DNA of 64,000 nt from Desulfobacteraceae bacterium (GCA_016744295.1 JADGEQ010000025.1:1-64000); one strand, 5' to 3'. Shown: positions 17,547 through 27,159, counted from the stretch's first letter. The notes: generated from the letters alone by a model not told the origin. A program made the numbers and translations.

Positions 17547-18434
17547 TTATTCAAATGAACTCACGGGAGTCAGGGCTTTTTCCGGATAAATCTGATCTGA
17601 ATTGGGGGGCATGGAATTATAGACCCAGTCAATATCAATCTGGCCGATTTTTATGCCGTATATACGTTTATAGCCTGTAAATTTCCCCCGGATAAGGACA
17701 GATTCAAGGGTGGTCTTTAAACAGAAGACAGCTATTTCCATATTTGCATTGATCGCATGTTGGTGATCCCCCAGGGATTTGGCATAAAAAATAAGGCATT
17801 TGGAATCAAGGGTCATGCACTGGACAAAGGGTATTAAACAGGGGAACCCATCCATTGCCATAAAGGATAAAAACTTCATGGTAAAAGGGCTTGAGAATAA
17901 TTTTTCTCCATAGGGTTTGAGTATGGGAGGAGATGGCCTGTTGTTTGTTACCCGGTTGTTTTTTTGCCTATGGTTTGTTTTTGCACCAAACCTTGCCATA
18001 AGGGTCATCAGGGTGGACCAAATCATTTTAACAAGCGGCAACCCATTGGCAGGGGTGGTTTCAACCAGATCAAAATAATGGACCCTATGGATGGGGAAAT
18101 AGGAATTATACCGTTGCAGGGGTTTTTCCTTGTAAATTTCCAGTTCATCTCCCTGGGACTGCTTCTTTTTCCACAAAATCTTTCCTGTCCATATTTTCTT
18201 TGTATGGACCGACAGAATAAAAAAAGACACTTTTGGGTTTTTCTGCATAAAATATTTACTGTTACCCCGGATAAACTGCCCCAGGGTCATGGTGGTGTCA
18301 TCTAAGGCCATCAGGGAATTGATAAAAGTAATATGGGGTAGGCCCTCCAGGTTTTGGGTGGCAATGATGCCAATTTTTTCCAGGGGGGCGGTCTTTTCAA
18401 TATCAAAGGCATTAAAGTTCGTTTTTATTTTCAT
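17547..18434 (-). CDS. PPOX-class (pyridoxamine 5'-phosphate oxidase-like) flavin-binding protein
   Basis: A 295-aa protein. The N-terminal 150 residues show a split-barrel flavin-reductase/PPOX pattern (IATQNLEGLPHITFINSL, then TMTLGQFIRGNSKYF and KVSFFILSV). A basic, low-complexity linker (TNHRQKNNRVTNNRPSPPILKPYG) separates a second similar half (MAMDGFPCLIPFVQCMTLDS and NANMEIAVFCLKT), so the protein looks like a duplicated barrel. Substrate and cofactor are not evident. I chose the ATG at 18434 because the GGGAGAG ribosome site would lie inside the longer form starting at 18446. Confidence 0.65.
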   Translation of the reverse strand: MKIKTNFNAFDIEKTAPLEKIGIIATQNLEGLPHITFINSLMALDDTTMTLGQFIRGNSKYFMQKNPKVSFFILSVHTKKIWTGKILWKKKQSQGDELEIYKEKPLQRYNSYFPIHRVHYFDLVETTPANGLPLVKMIWSTLMTLMARFGAKTNHRQKNNRVTNNRPSPPILKPYGEKLFSSPFTMKFLSFMAMDGFPCLIPFVQCMTLDSKCLIFYAKSLGDHQHAINANMEIAVFCLKTTLESVLIRGKFTGYKRIYGIKIGQIDIDWVYNSMPPNSDQIYPEKALTPVSSFE

Positions 18435-18515
18435 CTGCTCTCCCATAATGATTTTTAGAATTTGGTTATAACTTAAAATTTGTTCTGGCGGCCCTGTGCC
18501 AGGACCAGACCGTTA

Positions 18516-19517
18516 CTAGGTTCGCACAGAACCGCTCCAGAAAACAATATCATCCCCCAGGCCGGATTTTAACGCCCCCTGGTACAAGGCTTCCATTTTT
18601 TTTCTTTCCATGAGCAATGCGGTCCCATGGGCCCACTCCATCCCCAGGCGGGTATACTTTTCTTTTCCCAAATTATTAAAGGCGCACAGCTCCCACCGGG
18701 AAACCTTCCCTTCCAGGTTATTTACAATAAAGGCACCAATGGCCCCCAGGGTTTCTTCCCGGTCTGTTACACCGGGAATAATGGGGGTTCGGATCCATAG
18801 ATCGGTATTTGTAGCCGCGAGTAAGCCGGGTAATTGTTTCAGATTTTCAAGAATCCTTTTATTGGAGGAACCCGTAAAATTTTCATGGCGCAGGGCATCT
18901 ATTTCCTTGATATCAAAAAGAAGCAGATCTGTGCAGGGCAGAAGTTTTTCCAGACGGTCAAAGGAACACATCCCGCAGGTATCCAGCCCCGTATGAATCC
19001 CGCGTTCCTTCAAGCCCTTTAGGACCCCATGGGTGAAATGGTGCTGCAAGGTTGCTTCCCCCCCGGAAAGGGTGACACCCCCCTTTGATTGTAGAAAATA
19101 GGCATCATCCTTGGCGAGTTCGTTCACCAGATCACTTGCCCGCCATTGCTCTCCCAAAAGCACCATGGAAAGAGAGGGGCATTCTCGGGCACACTCTCCG
19201 CACCCGTTGCATTTTTCTCGGTCAATGGCAATTCCCCTAGGATTGGCGGCAAGCGCACCCCGGGAACAGGTATCCACACAGATGCCGCATCCAATACACC
19301 CGGCGCCATTCCATACCAGCTGGGGTTTCGGAGAAATGCTTTCAGGATTATGGCACCAACTGCAGTTCAAGGGGCATCCCTTTAGGAAAACCGTTGTTCT
19401 CAAGCCCGGCCCGTCTTCCGTGGACATTCTCTGAATTTCAAGGACAATCCCCCGGGGCTCTGTCCCCTGAATATCAGCCCCATGAAGCTCAGCGATGGGG
19501 TTTGACATTGACGCCAC
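18516..19517 (-). CDS. Glycyl radical enzyme activase (radical SAM)
   Basis: A 333-aa radical-SAM enzyme that uses S-adenosylmethionine to install the glycyl radical in the partner enzyme upstream. The radical-SAM motif is C-x3-C-x2-C in KGCPLNCSWCHNPES. An inserted domain with two 4Fe-4S motifs follows (CIGCGICVDTC and CNGCGECARECP), as in activases of choline lyase and hydroxyphenylacetate decarboxylase. GGVTLSGGEATLQ and DTCGMCSFD are further family motifs. The frame stays open to 19736 inside the partner gene. I favour GTG at 19517 with AGGGG 6 bp upstream; ATG at 19508 or 19562 are alternatives. It follows the enzyme gene by about 30 bp. Confidence 0.88.
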   Translation of the reverse strand: MASMSNPIAELHGADIQGTEPRGIVLEIQRMSTEDGPGLRTTVFLKGCPLNCSWCHNPESISPKPQLVWNGAGCIGCGICVDTCSRGALAANPRGIAIDREKCNGCGECARECPSLSMVLLGEQWRASDLVNELAKDDAYFLQSKGGVTLSGGEATLQHHFTHGVLKGLKERGIHTGLDTCGMCSFDRLEKLLPCTDLLLFDIKEIDALRHENFTGSSNKRILENLKQLPGLLAATNTDLWIRTPIIPGVTDREETLGAIGAFIVNNLEGKVSRWELCAFNNLGKEKYTRLGMEWAHGTALLMERKKMEALYQGALKSGLGDDIVFWSGSVRT

Positions 19518-19548
19518 GGGGTTCCCCTGGAGGCCCCCGGGACCCGCT

Positions 19549-22053
19549 TTAAAAATTGCCATGGCTGATTCGCTTGATGACTTCATCCTGGAGTTCCTTT
19601 CCAATACTGGTGAAATAGGCATTATAACCGGTGATTCTGACCAGAAGATGCCGGTGATCCCCGGGATTTTTCTGGGCGTCCAACAGCCGAGCGGGATCCA
19701 GCATATTGATTTGCAGGGCTGTTCCCCCGTTTTCATTGTACCCTTTTAAAAAAGAGATGAACTTATTCTTGTGACTGGGGTCCTTTAATATGGACGGATT
19801 AAAGGTGATGGTGTGACTGGCCCCATTGGGAAGGTCATTGATAAATTCCTTAAAATCTCCGGTTTTTTGTCTGGTTTTTCCCCCCAAAACCTTGCCCACT
19901 GAATTTGAATTGGCGGTGGGACCTTTGATATCCGCCCCGTTTGAGGGACAAATGGCATTGGAAAGAAATTGTCCCCTTTTTCTGCCATCGGCACTGGCTG
20001 CCATGACATGGCCGTCGGCTGCCCAATAATTCCAACTGAGCATTCCCGGCCGAAACTGCCGCTTGGTGGAAATGGTTTTATGTTTCCAGGTTTCATCACA
20101 AAAAAGCATCATCACCTGTCTGGCCAGCGAGTCGGCCTGGTCATCATCCCTGCCATACTTGGGTGCCCGGTTCCTGGCTTTTGCCTGGAGAATTTCATGC
20201 CCTTCCCAATTGTCCTTCAGGGCCTGGGTCAATTGGGCCAGGGAACAGGCCTTTTCATCAAAAACCAAATACGCAATGGCCAAAAGGGAATCCACGGTTG
20301 TGGCATAGGTAACCGCCTCCAGGGTGGTAAAGTTGACTTCAGCCCCTCCCTGGGTGACATCACGGCCCTTTTCCATACACCCTTTCACCAGGCAGGACAG
20401 ATAGGGCGTGGCAAAATAGGAATTTCGCAGGGATTCGGACAATTCGTAAAGATCCGCACATTTTTTGATGATAAAGGCAGTCTGGACCTTAAAGGCATCC
20501 CAAAAAGCGTCAAAGGTGTTAAATTTGTTGGGGTTCCCTGTGTCCGGCCCGGCCTGCTTTGCTTTTTCCGGTTTTCCGGTCATGGGGTCCACATAGGGAT
20601 TCAGATCTTTACCCCGGGTTAGGACCAACTCAACCGCCTTTAAAAGGTTGAGGTTATTGTCCACGGTTCCGGACCGGTCATTTCCCTGCATGGTATTTTC
20701 CAGACATCCCACCGGGGCATAGTCGTGAACATTGATTTCATTGATGAGGTCGGTGACATCCCCCTTTTGCCCCTGGCCCACCATCCCGGCCATGGAACGT
20801 TCGTCAAAGTTCAACAAAAAAGGCGCTCCGTCAGCCCCAGCGATCATGTCAACGCAAAGGTCGTAGAGTTTTTCCGGGGTATTTCGATGAAGCCTCACAT
20901 TGGGCTTGGGTTCTAGGATGGGAGACAATTCATCAATTACTTCGAGTATCATATAGGTCAACTCATTGGTCAAATCCTTGCCCCTAGGCCCCATGCCGGA
21001 AAGGGTCACCAGTTGGCCAAACCCGGCCGTGATTCCCTGGTTTCCGCATCTGATGGTGGCATCATAGGCGGTGTTGCAATGGATCCAGAAACATTTCAAA
21101 ATTTCCTTGGCAAAATTCCGGTCCATCCCGTCGGCTTTTGAGCGTTCCCAATAGGGCAGCAGATATTGGTCGATCCTTCCCAAAGAGACCCCGGGGCCGG
21201 GGTAATTCTCATCGCTCATCACCAGCATGTGGTTGATCCAGAGCGCTTGAACCGCCTCCCAGAAATCATTTGCCGGTTCCCAGGGCACCCGGTTTAAAAT
21301 CTGGGTCATCTGGTCCAGTTCTTTTTGCCGGATCGGATCGGCTTCTTTTTCCGACAAATTTTTGCACAATAGGCTGTATTTACCCGCCAATTCACCGGCC
21401 ATTTGGCTTGCCGTCATCATGGCCCTGAGTTGGGACCCTTTGGAACCTTTTTTTTCTGTTTCTCCCAAAGAATTCAATTTTTCTGTTAGCTCACTGGCAA
21501 TCCCCTTCCAGCCGATTTTCAATGCCCTTTCATGGCCGGGTATGAGATGACCGCTGGTGGCTCCGGCATTTCCATACCCATGGTCATGGAACCATTTCAC
21601 CCTGGCCCTGACCCCATCTTTACCCAGAATTTTCCCGTTATAGTCGGCCTGTTCCTTCTCATCCAGGCACATGGAGGTGAGGATATTAAATCGGCCCCCG
21701 GCAATCAGGTCTCCCGGCAAAATTTCCTGGGGCAGATGATTCACCATCACCTCTTTCACAAAAAAAGCCCTGCGCTCGGCAATGCCCTTGTCCCAAAAAT
21801 CAGGTTTAATTGGGATCCGCCTTGCCGCCTGGGCGTACCCTCCCCGCATTACGTCAAACATCAGATAGGTTTCAGGGACAATATAATAGGTAAATTCATG
21901 GTATTGGAGATCCCAGGGGGTTCCCGTGGACCAGACAGTATACTCGTTATTCCATTTCCGCTTATTTCCCAAAAAATAGTAATCCCTGAGCCATTGGATT
22001 CGTTGGGAATTTTTCTTCCGGGTCTTTTCTTTCCTGGTAATTGTCTGGTTCAT
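19549..22053 (-). CDS. Glycyl radical enzyme of unassigned substrate (C-x-E lyase type)
   Basis: An 834-aa oxygen-sensitive radical enzyme. The active-site loop is APVGC450-L-E452-N, and the glycyl radical loop is RITG809YNAYF, 25 residues from the C-terminus. A glutamate two residues after the thiyl cysteine is the pattern of eliminating GREs (diol dehydratases, choline and isethionate lyases, decarboxylases) and not of pyruvate formate-lyase or benzylsuccinate synthase. The N-terminal segment (WNNEYTVWSTGTPWDLQYHE, then GYGNAGATSGHLIPGHERAL) does not match any characterised class that I can place with confidence. An activase follows and a FadR-type regulator precedes it by 12 bp; there are no microcompartment or small-subunit genes nearby. 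Confidence 0.88.
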   Translation of the reverse strand: MNQTITRKEKTRKKNSQRIQWLRDYYFLGNKRKWNNEYTVWSTGTPWDLQYHEFTYYIVPETYLMFDVMRGGYAQAARRIPIKPDFWDKGIAERRAFFVKEVMVNHLPQEILPGDLIAGGRFNILTSMCLDEKEQADYNGKILGKDGVRARVKWFHDHGYGNAGATSGHLIPGHERALKIGWKGIASELTEKLNSLGETEKKGSKGSQLRAMMTASQMAGELAGKYSLLCKNLSEKEADPIRQKELDQMTQILNRVPWEPANDFWEAVQALWINHMLVMSDENYPGPGVSLGRIDQYLLPYWERSKADGMDRNFAKEILKCFWIHCNTAYDATIRCGNQGITAGFGQLVTLSGMGPRGKDLTNELTYMILEVIDELSPILEPKPNVRLHRNTPEKLYDLCVDMIAGADGAPFLLNFDERSMAGMVGQGQKGDVTDLINEINVHDYAPVGCLENTMQGNDRSGTVDNNLNLLKAVELVLTRGKDLNPYVDPMTGKPEKAKQAGPDTGNPNKFNTFDAFWDAFKVQTAFIIKKCADLYELSESLRNSYFATPYLSCLVKGCMEKGRDVTQGGAEVNFTTLEAVTYATTVDSLLAIAYLVFDEKACSLAQLTQALKDNWEGHEILQAKARNRAPKYGRDDDQADSLARQVMMLFCDETWKHKTISTKRQFRPGMLSWNYWAADGHVMAASADGRKRGQFLSNAICPSNGADIKGPTANSNSVGKVLGGKTRQKTGDFKEFINDLPNGASHTITFNPSILKDPSHKNKFISFLKGYNENGGTALQINMLDPARLLDAQKNPGDHRHLLVRITGYNAYFTSIGKELQDEVIKRISHGNF

Positions 22054-22065
22054 GGGTAACTCCCT

Positions 22066-22779
22066 TTATTTTTTTAAAATTGACCTGAGATGTTTTTCGC
22101 CATGTAACAATAATGTCTTTGCATATTTACGGGCCTTTTCCGGTGATTGGGTCTCAATGGCCCGGACAATTTTGGTGTGGTGTTCAAGGACCCAGGGGAT
22201 CACCGACCCATCGGTAAAAAATTTTATGGTCAGACTGATGTAGAATTGTTTAAGAGAGTTAAGCAGCAGGGGATAGACCAGATTATCCGAAGCAATTGAG
22301 ATGAGATGATGGAACTCAAAATCAAGGAGGGCAATCTCTTTTAAATTTTTAGGATCGATGCATTTTTCTTTGTTAAGGATCTCCTTAAATTCTACTATTT
22401 GGCTCTCGGAGCGGTTTCTAGCCGCAAGCCCGGCATTTTCAATTTCAAACAGCATCCGCATATCCAGCATACTGGAGAGCAGATGTCCAGATACCTGGCC
22501 GTCACTATACTCAAACAAGGACGTGAGTACAAAAAGAGATCCTTCCTTCCGATAATCATTTATCACTGACCCCCGACGGGGGGTCATGGTGACAAGGCCC
22601 TTTGATACCAGATTTACAAGGCCTTCATGGACCACGGGTCGGCTCACCTTCAGTATCCGGGCAAGCTCCCTTTCCGGGGGCAATCTTTCCCCTATTTTAA
22701 AATGTCCCGAAAAAATCAACCGCTCAAATTTTTGAATGAATATGTCCCGTAAACTATCAGACTGGATCGGTTCGATCAT
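22066..22779 (-). CDS. GntR-family regulator, FadR/FCD subfamily
   Basis: A 237-aa transcription factor. The winged helix-turn-helix spans about residues 10-75 (GERLPPERELARILKVSRPV, then TMTPRRGSVI), and an all-helical FCD ligand-binding domain follows (MRMLFEIENAGLAARN, then DFEFHHLISIASDN with the metal-site His pair). It is the first gene of the operon with the glycyl radical enzyme and its activase. A perfect palindrome with the FadR-type core TGGT-N3-ACCA lies 44 bp upstream of its start (22823-22839), so autoregulation of the operon is likely. The ligand is probably the substrate of the glycyl radical enzyme or a breakdown product. Confidence 0.9.
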   Translation of the reverse strand: MIEPIQSDSLRDIFIQKFERLIFSGHFKIGERLPPERELARILKVSRPVVHEGLVNLVSKGLVTMTPRRGSVINDYRKEGSLFVLTSLFEYSDGQVSGHLLSSMLDMRMLFEIENAGLAARNRSESQIVEFKEILNKEKCIDPKNLKEIALLDFEFHHLISIASDNLVYPLLLNSLKQFYISLTIKFFTDGSVIPWVLEHHTKIVRAIETQSPEKARKYAKTLLLHGEKHLRSILKK

Positions 22780-22822
22780 TGAATCTCCTTTGGAATCTTC
22801 TGTCAGCTCTGTTTTTTATGGC

Positions 22823-22839
22823 TGGTGGTATTACCACCA
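22823..22839. promoter_or_regulatory. FadR/GntR-type operator
   Basis: TGGTGGTATTACCACCA is a palindrome with perfect 8-bp arms and one central base. Its core TGGT-ATT-ACCA matches the TGGT-N3-ACCA operator of FadR-subfamily GntR regulators. It lies 44 bp upstream of the regulator gene on one side and about 255 bp upstream of the PAS kinase gene on the other. The rest of 22.84-23.09 kb shows nothing I can name. Confidence 0.7.
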
Positions 22840-23093
22840 TTAAACAAATAACCGGAGAAGTCAAGAAAAAATACCTGAGTGCCGGTTCTATCCTTTTGGG
22901 GGGTGGGTCGAGCAGGCGTAACAGAAAACCTTCGTCAAGGGTAAATTGGACCTAATGTTTTAATTTTTTGATTTATAAGGATTTCTGATGTATGAATTTA
23001 ATTGTCTGTGGCATTTGAACGGTTAATAACGCAAGAGACATTGGTGGCAAATCATTCTGAAGTTACAATTTTTAAAAATTGGAGACTTTTCCA

Positions 23094-24224
23094 TTGGCCA
23101 AAAAACCGACCTATGAGGAGCTAGAAAAAAGAGTTCAGGAATTAGAGAATACAGCGTCTGGACAAAAACTGGTGGAAGAAAAATTATATGAAAAGATGCA
23201 TTTCAGTCAAACTTTGCTTCAGGCTGCTCCAGTCTTTTTTGTGGCGATAAACGCCCAAGGCAAAACAATAATTGCAAATGAAACCATGCTAGATTCTCTT
23301 GGATACAAACAGGAAGAAATTGTTGGAAAAGATTATCTGACAACTTTCGTTCCGGAAAAAAATCGTGAAGAATTATCCAAAATATTTTATAAATTGATTC
23401 GACTAAATAAACCCACTTTAAATGAAAATTATATTCTGACCAAAGATGGTAAGGAAATTTTAATCGAATGGCATGGAAGATCTATTTTTAATAAAAAAAA
23501 CGAATTTCTCTATTTTATTGGCTTAGGAATAGATGTAACCGAACGAAGACAGGCAGAAAAAGAACTCAAAAGAGAAAGAGAAGCCCTGTCAATGATTTTA
23601 GAGAGTACCCCCCATGGTATAGCATTGGTAGATCATGGGGACAACTATCGTTATTTGAATCCATATTACACTAAAATAACCGGATACACACTTGAGGATA
23701 TTCCATCTAAAGAAAAATGGTTTGAAAAAGCGTATCCCGATGAAAATTCACGAAAAAAAGCCATTGAAGCATGGAATAAAGATAAAAATATTCGTAGTGA
23801 TAAAGTTGGAAAACATCGAGAGTTCAAAATCAAATGTAAAAATGGGGATACCAAACATATCGAATTTCGGACTTCTTTCCAGAAGAATCAAATGATTACC
23901 GTTTTAACGGATGTGACCCTAAGGAAAGAATCCGAAGAAATGGTCAGGGATAAAGATCGCCTGCAAGGGGCGCTTGAACTTTCTGGAGCTGTTTGTCATG
24001 AAATGACCCAGCCCCTGATGAGCGTTCTAGGATATTTTGACCTTATGCTGATTGATATGCCTGTGGATGACCTAAATTATTCAAAAATTGGTAAAATCCA
24101 AATACAATTAGAGCGAATGTCAAATATTACAAAAAAAATGATGGAGATATCAAGATACCAGACGAAAGATTATCTTAATGGGAAAATCATAGATTTGGCT
24201 GGAATATCAATATCAGAAAAATAA
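23094..24224 (+). CDS. PAS-PAS-HisKA protein lacking the ATPase domain
   Basis: A 376-aa cytoplasmic signalling protein. A short coiled coil (KPTYEELEKRVQELE) leads into PAS-1 (about 30-155, LLQAAPVFFVAINAQGK), then PAS-2 (about 165-285, ILESTPHGIALVDHGD), then a HisKA segment with the phospho-acceptor His in GAVCHEMTQPLMSVLGY. It ends in SRYQTKDYLNGKIIDL with no HATPase domain. The stop is clean, and the same architecture recurs in desulfobacteria, so this is probably a real type and not a truncation; it could be phosphorylated in trans. I place the start at TTG 23094: GGAG lies 9-10 bp upstream and the relatives begin MAKKPTYEEL; a TTG at 23079 would overlap that site. Confidence 0.8.
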   Translation: MAKKPTYEELEKRVQELENTASGQKLVEEKLYEKMHFSQTLLQAAPVFFVAINAQGKTIIANETMLDSLGYKQEEIVGKDYLTTFVPEKNREELSKIFYKLIRLNKPTLNENYILTKDGKEILIEWHGRSIFNKKNEFLYFIGLGIDVTERRQAEKELKREREALSMILESTPHGIALVDHGDNYRYLNPYYTKITGYTLEDIPSKEKWFEKAYPDENSRKKAIEAWNKDKNIRSDKVGKHREFKIKCKNGDTKHIEFRTSFQKNQMITVLTDVTLRKESEEMVRDKDRLQGALELSGAVCHEMTQPLMSVLGYFDLMLIDMPVDDLNYSKIGKIQIQLERMSNITKKMMEISRYQTKDYLNGKIIDLAGISISEK

Positions 24225-24283
24225 GATTAGCCGAATACGGAATTGCTTTTATGGAGATCGGTTCGTGGCATGGGCCATTGAAG

Positions 24284-25018
24284 CTAAAATTCATATTTTT
24301 TCTTGAGATTTTCCATAAAACCATCATTTTTCATCTTTTTCAGAACGGCTGAAAATTTTCTTGCCCAGCCCTTATTGGACTGTTTTTCCTTTATCTTTGA
24401 AAATGCAACATATGTCGGGCTTGTGAAAATAACATAATCCTGTATTTTGAACTTATTTTTCATGTCGAGTTTCTCATACCAATATTTGGCCACACGTTCA
24501 TCCATCACGACAAAATGTGTTCTGCCGACCGCCAACTTTTTGAGTAAGGCTTCATTTGTGTTCCCTAGGTCTTTGATAATCCAGTCACAATTATCAAATT
24601 CTTTTCCATATGAGCTTCCCCGGTATACACCTATCGTTTTTCCCTTCAGATCTTCCATTTTTATAACATCAATATCACTCTCTCTTTTTGCTATCAGAAT
24701 CATTTTCACGCTATTGATATGTTCATCCGGATAATTTAGGTATTTTAGTCGTTCGTTATTTTTAAAAAGGGAAAAGATCGCATCTGTCCTACCATGCTTC
24801 ACATATCCCAGCGCCCGTTGCCAGGGCAACTGACGGAACTTGGGTGTTATATGAAGTCGATTACACGCTTCCTGAAGAATTATGATATTTATCCCTATTT
24901 CTGAACGCTCTTCAAGATATTCAAATGGTGGAAACTCACTAAACACAAATTCCAGTGTCTCCGCCTCTAGGATAAAGGAGACATTCATGAACAGCACACA
25001 CCAAAATACAAATTTCAT
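24284..25018 (-). CDS. Periplasmic solute-binding protein, family 3 type
   Basis: A 244-aa type-2 periplasmic binding protein related to polar amino-acid binding proteins. The signal peptide is MKFVFWCVLFMNVSFILEAE. The first lobe begins TLEFVFSEFPPFEYLEE, and the hinge-crossing motif DLKGKTIGVYRGSSYGKEFD (about 121-140) is typical of SBP_bac_3. There is no cognate permease or ATPase nearby, so it may act as an orphan sensor. The arginine that binds the ligand carboxylate in true amino-acid binders is not obvious. It converges with the PAS-kinase gene, whose stop is 60 bp away. Confidence 0.8.
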   Translation of the reverse strand: MKFVFWCVLFMNVSFILEAETLEFVFSEFPPFEYLEERSEIGINIIILQEACNRLHITPKFRQLPWQRALGYVKHGRTDAIFSLFKNNERLKYLNYPDEHINSVKMILIAKRESDIDVIKMEDLKGKTIGVYRGSSYGKEFDNCDWIIKDLGNTNEALLKKLAVGRTHFVVMDERVAKYWYEKLDMKNKFKIQDYVIFTSPTYVAFSKIKEKQSNKGWARKFSAVLKKMKNDGFMENLKKKYEF

Positions 25019-25299
25019 AACGAAAGATCCTTTTTGTGAAAAACTCTTGAAAATAGATGAGAGTATTTCTGGATGCCGTCTACAGGATTTTATGTGCCTT
25101 TACAAACCATGACCATAGCTTCAGTTAATTGAGTAAAATTAATTTTAATACTATATAGGGCCGATGGTAATAAAGCAATTACTCGTATTCAAAATTCTGT
25201 TATCCTTAAGAATTCAGGCTTCTTCTCCAAGTCCTGGGTAGGAATTCAGACCGCATCGTCACGAAAAATATGATAATGGAATACCAATAAAACGATGTG

Positions 25300-26658
25300 T
25301 TAGGTTGTTGTCAGAGCTTTTTTCCGGTCTTTTTTGGCTGCCCGTGCTTTTTCAAAGGCTTCCTTTGGAAAGGTTTCCTTTAAAAAAAGAGCACAGATAA
25401 ATTGAAGAATTGCACTTCCGGTTAAAAATGCAAAAACCATGGTGTAACCGGTAACAGGATATGTACCATCGGGCGTACGTCCGAATTCGTCAAGAATATT
25501 ACCGATAATAGCCATGAATACGGCACCGCCTAAAAAAGGGAAAAAATTTCCGATGGCTACAGAGGTTCCAGCAATTTGAACAGGATAGAGTTCTTTCAAG
25601 GTTGTAAAGGCGACCACCATTGTACAGGCGGAGAAAGAAGTGAAAAAAATAATGACACCGTACAAAGTCGGAATCGGAAGACCGGAAGGGTTCAGCCATA
25701 AGAAAGAAAACAAGGCGCACAGGCAGGCAGTACAGAAGATCATGTTTTTTTTTCGGCTTTGGAAAATATTATCGGAAACAGACGCCATGAGAGGGCTTCC
25801 CACGATCATTGTACAGGCTATCATGCTGAGGACGGCTCCAGCCTGGGGCTTGGTCAATCCATACACATCCATAAAATACGGACCTGCCCAGAGTCCACCA
25901 AACGCAAAAAAGGTGCCTGCATTGCAAAAGAACCAGAGAGCAAGGGGATAAAACCCTGGTTCCCTTATAACCAGCTTAACCCCTTGGCCTAATGGTATTG
26001 GTTTTAGTTTTTGGGGAGGCGGATGGTCGGTTCTGAAATTTTCTATTTCGGCAATGGAAGGCCATCCTTTTTCTGTGGGCGAATTTCGAACAAAAAACCA
26101 GATTACAAACACAAGAAGTCCGGTTGTGATGCCAATAGTTTGAAAAATAATCCTCCAGCCAAAGGCTTTTGCAAGCCAGCCGAGCCCGAAGGTCCCCAAC
26201 AGAACACCCATGCCGCCCAATGCAGTGATAATGCCTTGCATTTTTGCAAATTCTCTTATGGCAAACCATTCCGCTACAATTTTCATAATGGCAATAAAAA
26301 CGGCTGAAACCCCTAGCCCGACCAGACCTCGCCCAATCATAGCAACGCTAACTGTTGGGGCAAAACCAAAAATAAGGGCACCGAAGGCCGCAATTCCCAA
26401 GGAAAAGGATACAGTTTTCCGAGAGCCCACTGAATCGCAGAGCAAGCCGGCAGGGATCTGCATGGCCGCATAAACATAAAAGTAGATGGACGCCATCACC
26501 CCGATCATAGTGGCATTGCAGTTCAGGTCCAGCATAATGTCATTGGCGACGACGGCCACCGACATTTGATTGAAAAAGACAAGGACATAGGCTGCTCCGA
26601 AAGCAGAAAAAACGACCCACCTAAAACGCAGTACCCGATTCATCAACGTTTCATTCAT
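25300..26658 (-). CDS. MFS transporter
   Basis: A 452-aa inner-membrane carrier with 12 predicted membrane segments. The loop 2-3 signature is degenerate but visible (GLLCDSVGSRKTV, residues about 70-82). The first segments (FRWVVFSAFGAAYVLVFFNQ and MIGVMASIYFYVYAAMQIPA) resemble the GlpT/NarK and ACS groups of organic-anion carriers. A GAGTG ribosome site precedes the ATG at 26658. There is no catabolic gene beside it, so the substrate cannot be guessed. The 281 bp to the binding-protein gene at 25018 shows no further feature. Confidence 0.88.
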   Translation of the reverse strand: MNETLMNRVLRFRWVVFSAFGAAYVLVFFNQMSVAVVANDIMLDLNCNATMIGVMASIYFYVYAAMQIPAGLLCDSVGSRKTVSFSLGIAAFGALIFGFAPTVSVAMIGRGLVGLGVSAVFIAIMKIVAEWFAIREFAKMQGIITALGGMGVLLGTFGLGWLAKAFGWRIIFQTIGITTGLLVFVIWFFVRNSPTEKGWPSIAEIENFRTDHPPPQKLKPIPLGQGVKLVIREPGFYPLALWFFCNAGTFFAFGGLWAGPYFMDVYGLTKPQAGAVLSMIACTMIVGSPLMASVSDNIFQSRKKNMIFCTACLCALFSFLWLNPSGLPIPTLYGVIIFFTSFSACTMVVAFTTLKELYPVQIAGTSVAIGNFFPFLGGAVFMAIIGNILDEFGRTPDGTYPVTGYTMVFAFLTGSAILQFICALFLKETFPKEAFEKARAAKKDRKKALTTT

Positions 26659-27159
26659 GGTTCACTCCTTTGTTCAACAACCGGAATTATTTTTTAAACT
26701 GCTTTAATCATTCGTGATCAAAATGGGTTGGTTCAACATAAGGTCTCGGTTGTTTTATCAAAAAAAAGACTAATCAACGATGAAATACATGTCAAGCGAT
26801 TTATTTAATTTTATTAGGCTTTTTTAGTGATGTGGCGAAGTGTTGAGGGTAAAATGGTAAATTTTATTAATTTATCATTGTTTATTGGCGAATGATCTTA
26901 ATTTTATTAAGTTCACAATTAATGTCTTCCATGAAATTTTGTCATCAACAGAGTCGGTCAGAAATATTATTACCCGATTATTTTTATAACGACATTTTTG
27001 CTCTCACTTTCGATTTCAGTAATGTGCTTTGTGACAAAGGATGGATTTGCCGCCTCCTATTATAGTGGCCAATTAATTAATATTTTTGCTGTTGCTTTTT
27101 CTTGCCGGGGATGATTAGCTCAGCTCACGTGATAATGAGCTCTTGACCGGATGAACCAC
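26659..27159. other. Gene-free AT-rich stretch
   Basis: About 500 bp with stops in every frame. I see no RNA gene, strong promoter or terminator. The right-hand part may contain unrecognisable remains of the channel N-terminus. An 8-bp inverted pair (ACAACCG near 26683 and CGGTTGT near 26748) flanks the likely MFS promoter region. Confidence 0.5.

Noticed and set aside
19549-22053. Assignment of the GRE as pyruvate formate-lyase or benzyl/alkylsuccinate synthase
   Set aside because: The Cys450-Leu-Glu452 motif indicates the eliminating GRE type, and the small subunits of succinate synthases are absent.
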